From Ahaetulla prasina (Eukaryota > Chordata > Lepidosauria > Squamata > Colubridae): a stretch of 64,000 nt of DNA. The position numbers and the translations under genes were made by a program. The notes under the pieces were generated by a model, which was not told the DNA's origin, ran no database searches, and saw only the letters and a list, made by a program, of their open reading frames with translations. The stretch is taken from the NCBI RefSeq assembly GCF_028640845.1, contig NC_080542.1, forward strand, positions 67,159,064-67,223,063. The letters are read 5' to 3'. This document shows, piece by piece, positions 40,521 through 52,173 of the stretch. Position 1 is the first letter of the stretch. Every line of letters begins with the position of its first letter.

Positions 40521-41202
40521 TCTAAACAGGAAGACTCAGATAATTTGACTTGAACAATTTAGTGTGAGTTCTGTTAAAAATTCTTAGATGTGCATCTATA
40601 ATAATAGTGTGTAGAATTGAATGGGATTGAATTGATAGTGATATGTTTGGCCATCCGGCAAATTAAATAAACTTCTCAGCTTGGGCCTGAAGCTGTGGGA
40701 AACTGGCAGTAGTTAGGGCCCAAAATCACATGTTTTATTAAAACCACTTCCTGAGTTTTCCCACTGCTTGAAGAATGAGCTACAGATTGACCTAGATGGA
40801 GGATGAAACCCTCTGATAATAGTATAAAAAATTATTTAGAAAATGGAACTCATTGGCTTGTGAAAAAGCTCCCTGAAATAACTGTAATGACTGGTTTGCA
40901 TAAAAGGGGATTTTTGCATGTGAAATTGGTTTACATAAGCAGTTTGACTGCAGTGCAAATGTGAGTATGTTGAGGGTAAAAGTTGGTGTGAAAGTACTTT
41001 GATTTCCTTTCATATAAAGAAACAGTAAGTTGCAAGGAAAAGAAATGAGAAAGATTCCATGGAGAATGTGGAAAAAATGTGTGATTTACTACAGCTAGAG
41101 ACAGGGAGAAATGGAGAAAATTATTTTGTTGAGAGAATGCTGAGTGGAGAAAAGGGGTTAGATTTCTATGTAATCTTTCAAAAGTTTTTCCTTGTCCTCA
41201 CT

Positions 41203-41246
41203 GGTTGAAGGACTTGTTGCCTTGAAGGACAACAAGTCCTTCAACC
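41203..41246. other. 17-bp perfect hairpin within the retroviral interior
   Basis: GGTTGAAGGACTTGTTG (41203-41219) pairs exactly with CAACAAGTCCTTCAACC (41230-41246) around a ten-base loop. The loop CCTTGAAGGA itself repeats part of the stem. Function unknown. Confidence 0.85.
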
Positions 41247-42299
41247 AAAACAACAACAATGACAGCAGCAGATGTGGGGGGGGGTTTGGAAGTGAGATTT
41301 TTCTGCTCCTTTTAAACCTTTTTTCTTTCCCTTACCCCTTGCCCCCCAGCCTCTCTGAGAAAAGCGGGGCAAATGGGTGATCTGCTCGTGCAGCTTTGCT
41401 TTTCTCTGTTTTGGTCTCTTTCATCTGCATATAAAAGCTATGCAGAGATATTTTCTTTTCTCCTCTGAATACAATTTTGATTTTATTTTTCTGGAAATTT
41501 TTGAGGTTTAGAATGCTTAATTAAACCTATATAAAAGAAATTATTTTGAAAGACATTGCTTATATTTGTAAATGTTTTAACCTATTCAATGAGAATATGC
41601 TTCTATCTGGAATCTGAATCTAACTCACATTTTACTTAAAACAGAGAATTGATACTAAAGTTTGACCTGAATACATTTCAGAGCATTTATCCAAAATACC
41701 TCATTTAGATTGTTTGTTTTATTTTTGAAGCTGTTCTTCCTACCTCCATTTTTTTGTCTTTATGGCTGTGTGCATTTTGAATGCTTAGGAATCAAGATGC
41801 CCCATCCTATGGCATTGTTTGTTTATTAGCAGCAAGTTGTTGTCTTTTTAGGATTTGTTACAGAGATGGGTTAGAAATTACAATATGTAGAAAGAGGGAT
41901 ATAATATTTAGGATATTTGATTGAGTACCTTATTTATAGATGTTCAAGATTAAATATGTACAATAACTATCCAGGTGTTTTTGGGGGGTTTTTTTTGCAA
42001 CAGAAAGGCATTCTTGCACACATTCCATCCTTGGACTTTGCTGTACATCAATATAAAGCAGGATAGTGGGTTCTGATAAAGGCCTGGAAAGAAAAAAAAA
42101 ACTGACCCCAAGCTGGGAAGGACCCTTCATTATCCTGCTGACCATTGAGATGGCCATTTGAACTGCAGAAAAAGGCTGGACTCATTATTCCCGAGTGAAG
42201 GGACTCGTGCCAGCCCCAGATAGGTGGAAGATGGAATCTCACCAAGGAGATCCACTGAAGTTGATGATCTGAAGAACCCAATGGACTGGTGAACAGTAA

Positions 42300-43310
42300 C
42301 GTGACCCGTGGGAATAGCGTTCTTCATTATCTGGGCTATTTTTGTATTTTTCCTTTTTAAGACTGAATGGCTGAAGAAAACTACAACTGAGCAGTGTGCA
42401 AAATTAGAATTGACTGAATTCCCTAAGAATGCAGCAAACATGTTTGTACAATTGGCTGAGGAAATTACCAAAATGCTTACTGTAAAGAGCTGTTTTGTAT
42501 GTGGAGGAACAAACATGTGAGAACAGTGGCCTTGGGAAGCTCAGGAATAATACCTTAACATTTACAGAAAGTAAGGAAGGGACATGGGCTTAAATAACTA
42601 ATTTAAATGACTAATTTAATGACTAATTTAGTAGGGAAAGTGTGTTATGAAAGAAAGAATGATAACAGGATAGCAATAGGAGACATGATTTACTTAACTG
42701 TATTGAACAATGGCAGTTGGTGGGGAGGAAGTGGAACCTTGAAAGAGGAAATATTAAGTGAAATAACTGAAATGGCTTGTTTAAAGGATCCTGAAAGCGA
42801 CATCCTGGACTGGGTAGCTCTGGAAGGTATGTATTGGATATGAGGAAAGCATGCCTGTGGATATCTACCCAAGGGGTGGTATGAATCTTGCATGGGGGGA
42901 ATAATTAAGCCAAGTTTTTCCTTCTTCCCATAAAAAAAATACCAGTTGATTTGGTGGGTGGTTTCCAAATTGGAAAGAATTAGCAAAATTTGCCATATTA
43001 GGATTCCTGACTATCATGCTCTTACCATGTTTGATTCCTCTCATACAAATATTAGCATGAGTATGAGTAGCGTGACCTTAATAACAACATCAATAGTAGG
43101 AGGAAAAAAGGAAATCATGTTGGTAATGAAGGTGGGAAGACAGAGGTTGAAGATGGAGGAATCGGAATGTAAAAACTTGCTCTCATATGGACTTGGAGAG
43201 AAAGTAGGAAATTATGAATTGCTACAGGTAGAAAAGAGTAATTCAGGTAGAAAAGAAAAGGGAAGATTGAAGGAAATGAATAATACGTTACTCTTTTATA
43301 AAGTGTAATA
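42300..43310 (+). pseudogene. Retroviral env-like remnant
   Basis: Frames at 42308-42520, 42607-42843 and 42946-43308 show short Cys/Gly/Trp motifs (SCFVCGGTN, then YWI before a stop at 42841) like the surface subunit of retroviral envelopes. Each frame ends in a stop or shifts. No fusion peptide, immunosuppressive region or transmembrane anchor can be made out, so the C-terminal subunit is mostly gone. It lies just before the 3' LTR. Confidence 0.5.
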
Positions 43311-43329
43311 TATTAAAAAGCTATAATGT

Positions 43330-43755
43330 TCTTACTGTCATAAAATGACCACAAATTGTATTCAGTGAAACAGTACATGATGACTTGCTAAAAATCTTTC
43401 TTGGAAGACAGGAACATACGTCCAAGGCAAGGCCACAATTCAGTTAGATAAGAGCATCTGCCCAGGACGAAGCTACTATTAAATAAGATAAGATATCTAT
43501 TCCTCCAGAGAAATTATCATAATGACCCTTTAGAAGACTAAATGACTTAGTAGAATAAGTGGGTTATGGGGGAGTTTCTTAGGAGTGGCGTGCATTGTGT
43601 AGGAATATAAAATGTGTAGCTTGAAAACTGCTTCTTGTGCTCTTTGAACTCAATCCATTTGGGAAAGGTCTAAGAGACTGCACTTCCAACTGCTTTTTAT
43701 TTTTCTTCATTTTATCTCCAATAAACCTTTGATTTTGTGAACCAGACTTGTTTAT
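43330..43755 (+). repeat. 3' LTR of endogenous retrovirus
   Basis: The 3' part (43639-43750) repeats the 5' LTR with few changes. The U3 start is uncertain; it probably lies between 43328 and 43345. AATAAACCTTTG is the polyadenylation signal. The final bases (TTATAATCA) do not match the 5' LTR end, so the border is approximate. Confidence 0.6.
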
Positions 43756-43760
43756 AATCA

Positions 43761-44482
43761 AGAAAAGATCAAAAAAAGTTTATACACTCAGAAAAGATTC
43801 ATTACATTATGTGTTGAACATTAATTTTGTGAAAGTAGTGAAGCCATTTCATTTGGGCTTGATCCTTAAGAAGCTGAGAACAAAGCTTTTCCTTCAGCAT
43901 TTTCCCTATATTTCACTTGAAAATTTTAGCAACAGTCTACAGCAGTTCACTTCTTCCAGTGGGACAGTAATCTGATTTTAAAACATGGAGTGAAAAGGAC
44001 ACATTAAATTAAAACTGGAAAAAAAAACTGTGAGAAGAAAAATAAAGCTATCGTTTTCTAAATAAAGACCTCTAGCAAGGGTTGAGAATAAAGGGCATGA
44101 GCTATAATGGTTCTGCTCATTCCTAAATAGTTACAATGACTATCTTAGATCCACGGATGCTCTACAATGGGGAATTTGGTGCTATCTTTCATTTTAGCAT
44201 CTAATAAAGCTATAGTGGAGGAAATCTATCAATTGGAATGAGGTAGCATCATCTCTATTCTGGGTCTAATGGAGATGCAATAGAAGTCTCTTTCCTTGAC
44301 TGAAGTTTGTCAGGGCTGGTCAGGACAAATTCAGGCTCAGATTCAACCCAAGCAAGAAGGGGTGGCTATTAATTGAGAACCCTATCAATTCTGAGATGAT
44401 TCCAGCTTTGACTTTTGATACTAGGATTGTCTTCCTCCTGCAGGCAATTTGGTTTAGGCCAGTTTGTCCAGTATATAAAACA
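43761..44482. other. Non-coding DNA, no gene seen
   Basis: No supported gene; a 75-codon plus-strand frame at 43748-43975 begins in the LTR border and has no motif. Confidence 0.45.
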
Positions 44483-44700
44483 TCAGTCTAGAAACGACGA
44501 TCATAAATTCTATTCCTCTATAAGCGTGAAAGCCAGCTAGGTGATTTTGGGCCAGTCACTCTGTTTTAGCCCAACCACATCTCAGGGCTATTGTTGTGGA
44601 GAAATAGGAAGACAAAAAATATTAGCTTTGTTCACTGACCTGTGTATTTATAAAAAAAAAACAATAAAGGTGAGATAAAAATAAATATCAATAAATAAGA
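44483..44700 (+). mobile_element. Sauria-type tRNA-derived SINE
   Basis: GTGAAAGCCAGCTAGGTGAT, GGGCCAGTCACTCTG, GGGCTATTGTTGTGGAG and tail AATAAAGGTGAGATAAAAAT followed by AAATATCAATAAATAA. Diverged in the tRNA head. Confidence 0.7.
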
Positions 44701-45465
44701 GATACTCCTTCTGGAAAAATAAATGGAAATGGTGGGCAGGAGAGCTTTCATCCAGTGCTGACTGGTGTATCAGTTGATACATTCCTAGCTATATGTATTC
44801 CTAGAAAACATTCTGCCTTGACAGTTTGAGTAAACAAACAATGCCTACTCAGGGTCCTCATCTATAAGAAAGTATAATGGCATGGGCTCATGATTATCTG
44901 TGGAATCCTTTTTCTTATAAAACAAGTTATTCTAAAAGGCAAAAGTAGATTCTAGTTTCAGGACCTTCTGGATATTTAATACATGCCTTTTCTAAAAGGT
45001 CCAGAAATTTAGTATGTTTCCATAAGATCTCTGAAGACTGTTTTTATCTGAGGGAAATAAGGGCACCAGAAAATTAGTTTATGGCATTATTCTGCTTCTA
45101 CATAGAGATTTATGCCAATGGTTAGGGACCTTCCATGTTTAAAATCAGAAGTTCCATTTTCCAAGAAAAGAATAAATTGTTATGAGATATTAGGAAAACA
45201 TACAGATTTGCTATTATGATTGCTTATTGTAAATATTCTTGGAAAATTCAGCTGATTTTACCTATTTTCAAAAACAGGTGCTATCATTGATGAGATCCAG
45301 AAGAAAATTTACATATCCTTAACTGCTTTAGATGGTTACTTCAAGACATTTTGGTTCCCAAGACAAAGAATAAAGTTATGATTATTTTACATGGCCTCCA
45401 AAAAATGAAATAAAACAACACAATAGAAGGCCAACAATGCAGAAACTTCTAACACCTGGATAACT
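44701..45465. other. Non-coding DNA, no gene seen
   Basis: AT-rich; no frame or repeat can be supported. Confidence 0.45.
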
Positions 45466-45473
45466 ATCTAGGG

Positions 45474-45608
45474 CAGGGATGTCAAACTCACAGCCCACAG
45501 GCCAAATGCATTATGTGCTGGCCATCTCCACCCCTGGTTTAGCGAAGGGGAAAAAAGTTGCGATATGTCATGTTATGACAATGTGGCACCATGAGTTTGA
45601 CATCCCTG
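45474..45608. mobile_element. hAT-type MITE with near-perfect 8-bp target duplication
   Basis: Begins CAGGGATGTCAAACTCA and ends TGAGTTTGACATCCCTG, exact inverted repeats of 17 bases. The flanks ATCTAGGG (45466-45473) and ATCTAGTG (45609-45616) match at seven of eight bases. It is 135 bp long like the MITE at 5329 but of a different sequence family and not palindromic throughout. No coding capacity. Confidence 0.9.
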
Positions 45609-45616
45609 ATCTAGTG

Positions 45617-47740
45617 GTTGGTTGGAGTTTCGTAACCAAAATATGGTGGTAGTCCTAAGGAAGATGTTACCCATACTCATATGTAATTCAGCTGGTTATT
45701 TCTTTAAAATAATTATAGAACTAGACACCATTCTTGAAGACTGAAGGCTAGTTTAGACAGTATTATGTCAATGTACACACATCTTTTTGCATCAAATTCC
45801 TTATTGGGACTTTTTTCCTTCTGCAATTTATGGCAGCTATCTCATTTATGTTTAGCCCTACCTTTTCACTAGGTATTCAGGAAGAAACGGAGTGTTTAAG
45901 GCTTCAGAACTTTTAAAGGTATGCAAAAATAATCAGAAGTTGGGATCTGTTGATGATGTTCAATTTTGTTCAGTGATTGATTCCTAGTAAAAGAAAACTA
46001 ACAGCAAAACAAATCTGGGTGGACAATCCATGTCCTTGATTGGTTTCTATTAAGTAAAGAGATTTTTCTTAGTCCTTCAGGTTTCTCTTATTATGCAAAT
46101 AAAGATTAACTTTTGAAGAAATAGTCCAATTAAGGAATACACATATAATTAAAGGAACCACATTACAATACAATGCTATCTTTTCTTGCTAAAAACCTTA
46201 GAAGGAACAGAGACAAAAGTTCTTTGAATATATTATCATTTTAAAAACTTTAGAAGTCTTTGTTCTTGTGATAGAAAATTGCTGCTTAATTTCCCTGAAG
46301 CCACTGATAATATGATGCAAGAACATCAGAGACGATCTAATCCAAGATAGGTGCCATCTCCTAGGGAACACACTCTCGTTTGTTTTACATTTCCATTGGA
46401 AATTTGAGAGATTTTGTATGCAAACATCTTATTTCATGGAACCACTTCTCAAATTGAGAGATTCTATCTAATAGTGCAGAAAAACAGTTTTTCTGGGAAG
46501 TGGGTTGCACGTCGTCTGTTTACTGAATATTGATGCATCATCTGATATGGCTGAAATTGCTAACTTCTGTTTCACTGAAGCTGAGGGCATTTCAACAAAG
46601 CCATTATCTAATCAAGAGAAATATTTCTTTAGTGACTTGTTTTAGCATTCCTGCCTGACAAGTAGAATTTGGGCTGGTATATATCATAGTTTGCTGCAGC
46701 TTTTCATTTAGTTGAGAACATTTATCATGAACAAAGAGCTTGAAAAACTATTGCAAGGTCTCAAAACAGCAAAAAAATCTCTCTATCCCCCTCTCCCTCC
46801 TTCCCTCCCTCCTTTGCTAATTACAAAACTGTTCAAAGTTCTTGTGAGTGAGAGCAATTTTCACTGTCTTATTTCAACTTTATATCTCTAAATATTTACT
46901 GTAAAAGTATTTTGAGACAAGCGGGGCAAAATAATTCCCAACGATTAGGTTCTGAACCATTCCATTCCATTTTTCTCCTTGCCAGATGTTCCATCTCCTA
47001 ATATTGTTTTCTTTCTTTATCATTCCTTAACCACTGTAATTTAATCCTCCTTATGATGTTTAAGGAGAAAGCCTCCACTGCTTATTTGTTAGAATAGAGT
47101 GCAGATACATTAAAATATTTTAATTTGTCTATGTTGATGTCAATGAGCAATTCTATTTTTCCCCTATGCCTATTTTACAGTAGTTCTTAATTAGGAAATT
47201 AATCAATCAATGTGAAAGTTGTCTGGACTTTTATTTTCTTCCCAATTAACATTTCACACTACTGAGTTCTCATTCGACTTATATAAGGTCCTGTTCAGAT
47301 CTTTTTTCCCCTAAATATTTTTAGAATATCTAATAATATTGGGCTTGACCCAAATCCCTTGATACTTTGCTTAGTATCACTCAAATCAACTGGAGGCTGA
47401 TAAAAAGGGAACTTTTAGTAATGTGATCTCTAAAATTGTTGTATTGGGGGGTGGGAGGGCTGTTTTGTTTTGTTGATTTGTGTTGCTTTTAGATCATTTA
47501 GGTCAAGTTTATTTATTTATGCTTAATAGTTTTTAATGAAAGGTTAGCATTTTTATGCTGCCCAGAGTCTATCAGTGTTGAGTGGCTATACAGCTAAATT
47601 AATAAACTTGAGGTCTTTTAATGATTTAAAAGATTTATTTCTCAGATCACACTAGCAATTATTTTATGGCATAATGTCTTTTCTAATATAGACTGAGTGA
47701 TAAAACCATGAAATCAATGAAATGTCCCTGAAGACACAAT
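45617..47740. other. AT-rich non-coding DNA, no gene seen
   Basis: No gene is seen in 2.1 kb. A CCCTCC/TTCC-rich polypyrimidine patch lies at 46785-46812. Confidence 0.5.
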
Positions 47741-47822
47741 TACAGTACTGTGCAAATGTGTTAGGCAGTTGTGCAAAAATGCTATGAATTAAGAAAGCTT
47801 TCAGAAATAGAAGTGTTAATAT

Positions 47823-48381
47823 CGTGGTTCCCCCAAAATAAGACCGTATCTTATATATTTATATTTGCCACCAAAAAAGGCACCAGGCTTTATTTTTTGT
47901 GGGGGATATCGTCCACTGACTCACTTCACTTGTGCGAGTTGCTCCCAGCCTCTTTTTCACTATCAGAGACCTTCAGGAACTTCTTCATCTGGCAAGGCCA
48001 GCAATGCTTTCCTGAACTGTTTCTCTAGCTGTTATCAGCTACAGAGGCCTTCAGGACAGACCTTTAGAAAAGGCCTCTCTAGCCAATAACAGCTCCAGAT
48101 AGATCTGGAGCACTGTTATCAGCTACAGAAGCCTTCAGGAAAGCCTTGCTGGCTGCAGAAGAGATGGGCTGAACCATGCAAGGCTAGCTGCAACTGTCCA
48201 AAGGTAAGTAGTAGGGCAGCTCAACCTCCCCCATCCTCACCTTAGCTTAATGTTTACCCCGGAGTGGGAGGGGTCTTAATTAGGGCTTATTTTGGGAGTA
48301 TGGCACATATTGGGTGCATGTGTAAAAATCAAGATAGGATTTACTTTCTGAGTAGGCTGAATTTTTGGGGAAACACAGTAC
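47823..48381. mobile_element. Non-autonomous DNA transposon nested in Tc1-like element
   Basis: Starts CGTGGTTCCCCCAAAATAAG and ends TTTTTGGGGAAACACAG, imperfect inverted repeats, with GGGCTTATTTTGGGAG inside the right end. It splits the Tc1 sequence between GAAGTGTTAATA and CTTTATTTTTATC. A TA duplication is possible but not certain. It contains degenerate TCAGCTACAGA(A/G)GCC repeats at about 48026-48140 and no transposase. Confidence 0.65.
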
Positions 48382-48707
48382 TTTATTTTTATCAATTAAC
48401 AAAAAGGGAAATAAAAGAACAGAAGAAAAATCCAAATCAAATCAATATATGGTGTGACCACCCTTTGCCTTCAAACAGCATCAGTTCTTACACTTGCACA
48501 CTTGCAAGTGATTTTATAAGATTAAAGTCAGGTACATGATTAACCAATTATACCAAGCAGGTGCTAATGATCATCAATTTCATATGTAGATTGAAACGCA
48601 GTCATTAACTGAAACAGAAACAGCTATAAAAGGCTTAAAACTGGGGGAGGAACAGCCAAACTCTGTTACTAAGGTGAGGTTGTGAAAGACAGTTGTATGT
48701 CACAACC

Positions 48708-49685
48708 ATGGCAAAGCTGAATACATGAACAAGACAAAATATATAACTATATTGCATCAGCAAGGTCTCTACCAGGCAAAGTTTCAAAGCAGACTGAGGT
48801 TTCAAGGTGTGCTGTTCAAGCTGTTTTGAAGAAACACAAAGAAACATGCAATGCTGAGGACCGCAGACGTTGTGATTGGTCAAGGAAACTTAATTCAGCA
48901 GATGAAAGACACATCATGCTTACTTCCTTTCAACATCAGAAGATATCTAGCAATGTCATCAGCACAAAACTGGTGGAAACTAGTGGGACCCAGATACACC
49001 ATCTGGGGAAGTCTGGTCAGAAATGTTTTTCATGAAAGAACTGCACCCAAAAAGCCATACCTCCAACATAGAAACAAGACTAAATAACTCAACTATGCAT
49101 GAAAACATAGGAACTGGAGTGCAGACAAGTGGCAATAGGTGCTCTGTCCTGATTAGTCAAAATTTAAAATGTTTGGCTAAGCAGGAAAGAGTTTGTTTAC
49201 TGAAGAGCTGGAGAGTGGCACAATAATGAATGTCTTCAAGCAACAGTGGAGCATAGTGGAGATTCCTTGCACATTTGTGGCTGCATTTTCACAAGTGGAG
49301 TTGGAGATTTGGTCAGGATCAATGTCTTCAAAGCTGAGAAATACAGGCAGATACTTATCCATTGTGCCTAAGGTAATCAGGGAGGCATGTAATTGGCCCC
49401 AAATTCTGCAGTCAATATCATTAAGAACTATCTTCACAGTAAAAAAGAACAAGAAGTCTTGAAAGTTATTGTTTGGGCCCTGATCTCTACATCATCAAGT
49501 CTATTTGGGATTAAGGAAGAAACAGAAAGATTTAAAGTAGCCTAATCCACAGATGATCTATGGTTAGTTCTCCAAGATGCTTGGAAAACCTTGAAGGAAC
49601 TTTGTCCCTTCAAAAACTGGGTGAAAGTATACTTAGAAGAATTGATGCTGTTTTGAAGGAAAAGGGTGGTCACACCATATTCTGA
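48708..49685 (+). pseudogene. Tc1-like transposase (broken)
   Basis: The frame opens with MAKLN at 48708 and meets a stop after six codons. Helix-turn-helix wording is readable around 48770-48960 (KKHKETCNAEDRRRCDWSRK, ADERHIMLTSF) and further pieces at 49023-49226 and 49193-49462. The first catalytic Asp survives near 49152, but the next codon is TAG where the DES motif should be. The segment with the second catalytic Asp appears deleted near 49410. The enzyme would be inactive. Confidence 0.8.
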
Positions 49686-49821
49686 TTTGATTTTTCTTCT
49701 GTTCATTTACTTTACATTTTGTTAATTGCTAAAAGTGAACTAAAAACACTTCTATTTCTGAAAGCATTCTTAATTTATAACATTTTTGCACAACTGCCTA
49801 ACACTTTTGCGTAATACTGTA

Positions 49822-50038
49822 TATCTTATTCTTCATAATTTTTCTTCCTTTCAAAGTGTAAGAGATGACCTGGCTGAGTCCAAGGGTGAGATTGAATGCA
49901 TCATTAGTTGAAGTCACTATGTTCCAACAAGGGACTTAAGTCCATACCCCTGTGAAATCCATTGAATCTCATCTAGCACCAATTTGCCTTGGCTATTAGT
50001 AAATCAGATTCTTGTGTATAGGTAGCATGAAATAAACT
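49822..50038. other. Short non-coding stretch
   Basis: No recognisable feature between the Tc1-like element and Gypsy C. Confidence 0.4.
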
Positions 50039-50293
50039 TGCTCTGTTGGGAGACTGAGGTGAATAACTGAGGTGACGAGACAGGGCTAATGTCAGAGTTC
50101 TTTAATGAACACAACTCAGCTAACAGGCAACTCCAGGAACTGGCAACAACAATGGCATCTGACAGCTGTTATATAGCGAGGCTGTCAGACCGAACAGCCA
50201 ATCAACATAGGGAGAACTCCCATGCATGCAGTAACTGTGCACATTGGCCAATAGGGAAACAGCCTCTGTCAGGGCAGCACGCTGAACACAACA
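50039..50293 (-). repeat. 3' LTR of Gypsy C
   Basis: 255 bp, minus strand from TGTTGTGTTCAGC to AACAGAGCA. Compared with the 5' LTR it has about 19 additional bases (CCTCTGTCAGGGCAGCACG) and several substitutions, so the insertion is old enough for the LTRs to diverge. TATATAGC near 50171 is a candidate TATA box. Confidence 0.9.
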
Positions 50294-50305
50294 CCCCTTC
50301 CCCCC
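50294..50305 (-). promoter_or_regulatory. Polypurine tract of Gypsy C
   Basis: Minus strand GGGGGGAAGGGG directly before the TGTTGTG start of the 3' LTR. Confidence 0.9.
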
Positions 50306-50401
50306 GGATGGTGCATGGGTAGTCTTGCAAGTACGCAGGCGCCTGTGCAATCAAGTAGATCATTGCAGTTCAAGAGTAACCAGGGAAGGTGCCTGCTCAG
50401 C

Positions 50402-50833
50402 CTACAGGATGTCTGGAGGTGCTGTGGGGGACTCTGCCTGTGACATCGCTACCAGTGGAGAAGGTAGGCCCAGGGAATGGAGCAAGTGCTGGACAACCGG
50501 GACAGGATACGGGTTTGCCTGCAAAGCCCTATTCAGGGTGCATTTAAAATCTGCACAGATGTGAATAGAGCCATCAGGCTTAATTGGAATAATGATGGGG
50601 GTCTCCCAGCTAGAGTGGTCTGTGGGCTCCAAAACACCCTGACTAATTAGCTTCTCCAACTCAGCATCCACCTTTGGGCAGAGTGCAAAAGGAACCCGAT
50701 GGGGTTTAAGCCTAATAGGAGCCACTCGGGGATCTAAGTTTAGCAAGATAGGGGACCCTACATACTTTCCCAATGAGCCATTAAAAATGTCAGCAAACTT
50801 AGTATACAGAGACTCATAGCCCCTCTCAGACAT
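50402..50833 (-). pseudogene. Gypsy C reverse transcriptase, N-terminal part
   Basis: Open from MSERGYESLYTKFADIFNG to VVQHLLHSLG, including RLKPHRVPFALCPKVDAELE and KPDGSIHICADFKCTLNRAL. After HSLG the sequence departs from all Gypsy homology (LPSPLVAMSQAESP), marking the deletion joint near 50445. Motif A and the YFDD motif are gone, so there is no polymerase activity. Confidence 0.85.
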
Positions 50834-50839
50834 AGATAT

Positions 50840-51140
50840 AAATGCCAGAGATGCTAAGACCCAGAGAGCTGAACCAGTCTAACCCCAAAAGGTTTGGGAG
50901 AGAGCCATCCACCACAAGATGGCCAATGAAACCATCCATCTCCACCAAAAATTGGCCCTGGCCAATGATGGTAATGGCATTACCTTGATAGTCCCGTAGC
51001 TGGACAGGGCAGGGGCGCAACTGGCTTCTGGGATGGAGGGAACCAATGGTTTAACAGAGGCCCAGGACACAATGGACTTAGTTGATCCCATATCAATTTC
51101 CATCTGATATGCCACCCCCTCTATCTTAACAGCCAGAGTC
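50840..51140 (-). pseudogene. Gypsy C protease (frameshifted)
   Basis: VEGVAYQMEIDMGSTKSIVSW (last 20: EGVAYQMEIDMGSTKSIVSW) contains the active-site triad as DMG instead of DTG, so the enzyme is probably dead. The C-terminal half (DGSLPNLLGLDWFSSLGL) is in a different frame (50826-51020). A stop near 50830 separates it from reverse transcriptase. Confidence 0.8.
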
Positions 51141-51149
51141 AGTTTCTTG

Positions 51150-52083
51150 GACTCCGCAGGGTGAAGCTGATGGGAGACTATTTCAGTAACCCTGCAGCCG
51201 CAGAAAATGGCAAAACAGTTCTCACCTGAAAGAGGCTTGAAGGAGGAGCATTGGGATTTCGGGTCCACCAGTGGTTGACCGAAAGAACAGCAGACCCTAG
51301 CAATATGGCCAGACTTGCCACAATGATGACACACAGCTGATCGGAAACAAGAAGAATGAGGATGAAGCTCACCGCAACTGAGGCAGGGAGCAGATTTTTT
51401 TCCTGTCAGCCCCTTCTTTCTGGGAGTGGATGTCTGATCTCTGCCTCCTCATCAGTGGCTTCATCGGAGGTGACATCTTCGTAATGTACCCCCGTGGTCT
51501 GGTTGGAACGGTTATGGAATTTCCAGATATCAGCAGTGGATTTATTTGACATTTCTGATGCCTGGGCTTCTTTCAGGGCAGTCTAAAGGGTCAAGTCCTT
51601 CTTGGCCAGCAACCGCCACTGCAGCCTTAAATCGCTAACCCCGCAAACCAGCTGCTCCAACAGGGAGTCTTCCAGATCCCTGAATTCGCAGTCAAGCATG
51701 GAGGTCCTGAGGGAAGCTACGTATTGGTTCACTGTCTCTCCCTCCTCCTGCAGTCTCTGTCTAAATTTGAAGCGGCAGGCTATTTGGGACGGAGCCGGCG
51801 CATAATGGTCCTTCAGCTTTTCCCTCCCCAGGGGACCGTATGCACTGGCTGGGAGATGACTAGGGCTCTGGCAGTTGCAAAAACTTCGGGACCACATGCA
51901 TTTAGAAAATATGCTCGTTTCCGGCTGCTTGAAGTCATTTGCCTCCAGAAAACACTCAAACCTTTCCTCATATACTTCCCATGTCTCAGCAGCAGCATTG
52001 AACGGGGCAAAGGTTGGTGGTGCCATTGGATTGACTGGCTCAGGAGTGTAATGGAGTTGCCAACTTTTGCGACGTCTCGTCAC
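51150..52083 (-). pseudogene. Gypsy C gag (broken)
   Basis: The capsid domain is open at 51583-52083 (FAPFNAAAETWEVYEERFEC, FRQRLQEEGETVNQYVASLR, LLEQLVCGVSDLRLQWRLL). A zinc knuckle appears at 51360-51285 (CHHCGKSGHIARVCC), preceded by a Cys-rich half finger near 51390. The linker between is interrupted by frameshifts around 51420-51580. It is clearly related to Gypsy B gag but from a distinct lineage. Confidence 0.8.
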
Positions 52084-52154
52084 CCGTGACTCGTGGCAGC
52101 ACTATCTCAGCGCTAGCTACTCCGGTAGTGACTTAGCTCACAATCCCCTCAGAA

Positions 52155-52172
52155 ATCTCATCCTCATCCCCA
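52155..52172 (-). promoter_or_regulatory. tRNA primer binding site of Gypsy C
   Basis: Minus strand TGGGGATGAGGATGAGAT, one base after the LTR. It matches the Gypsy B site at 15 of 18 positions, so the primer was probably the same tRNA-Ser. Confidence 0.75.
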
Positions 52173-52173
52173 G

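Larger units (their letters stand above)
39806..43760 (+). mobile_element. Endogenous retrovirus, internally deleted and decayed
   Basis: The same LTR sequence (GCTCTTTGAACTCAATCC to GTGAACCAGACTTGT) occurs at 39806-39917 and 43639-43750 in direct orientation. A tRNA-Lys type primer site follows the first one. Between them are a gag start (40166) and an env-like region (about 42300-43310), but I cannot see protease, polymerase or integrase in the roughly 1.8 kb between, so most of the middle is deleted. This fits a class II (betaretrovirus-like) relic. Stops and frameshifts are many, and no functional viral protein can come from it. Confidence 0.7.
47743..49819 (+). mobile_element. Tc1/mariner-type DNA transposon with nested insertion
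   Basis: The left end CAGTACTGTGCAAATGTG and the right end ACACTTTTGCGTAATACTG are inverted repeats extending about 80 bases (to AGAAATAGAAGTGTT and AACACTTCTATTTCT). The TA dinucleotides at 47741-47742 and 49820-49821 are the target duplication of this superfamily. The 2077 bp include a nested element (47823-48381), so the original was about 1.5 kb, the usual Tc1 length. The transposase frame inside is broken. This family is known to be very similar across distant vertebrates, suggesting horizontal spread. Confidence 0.9.
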
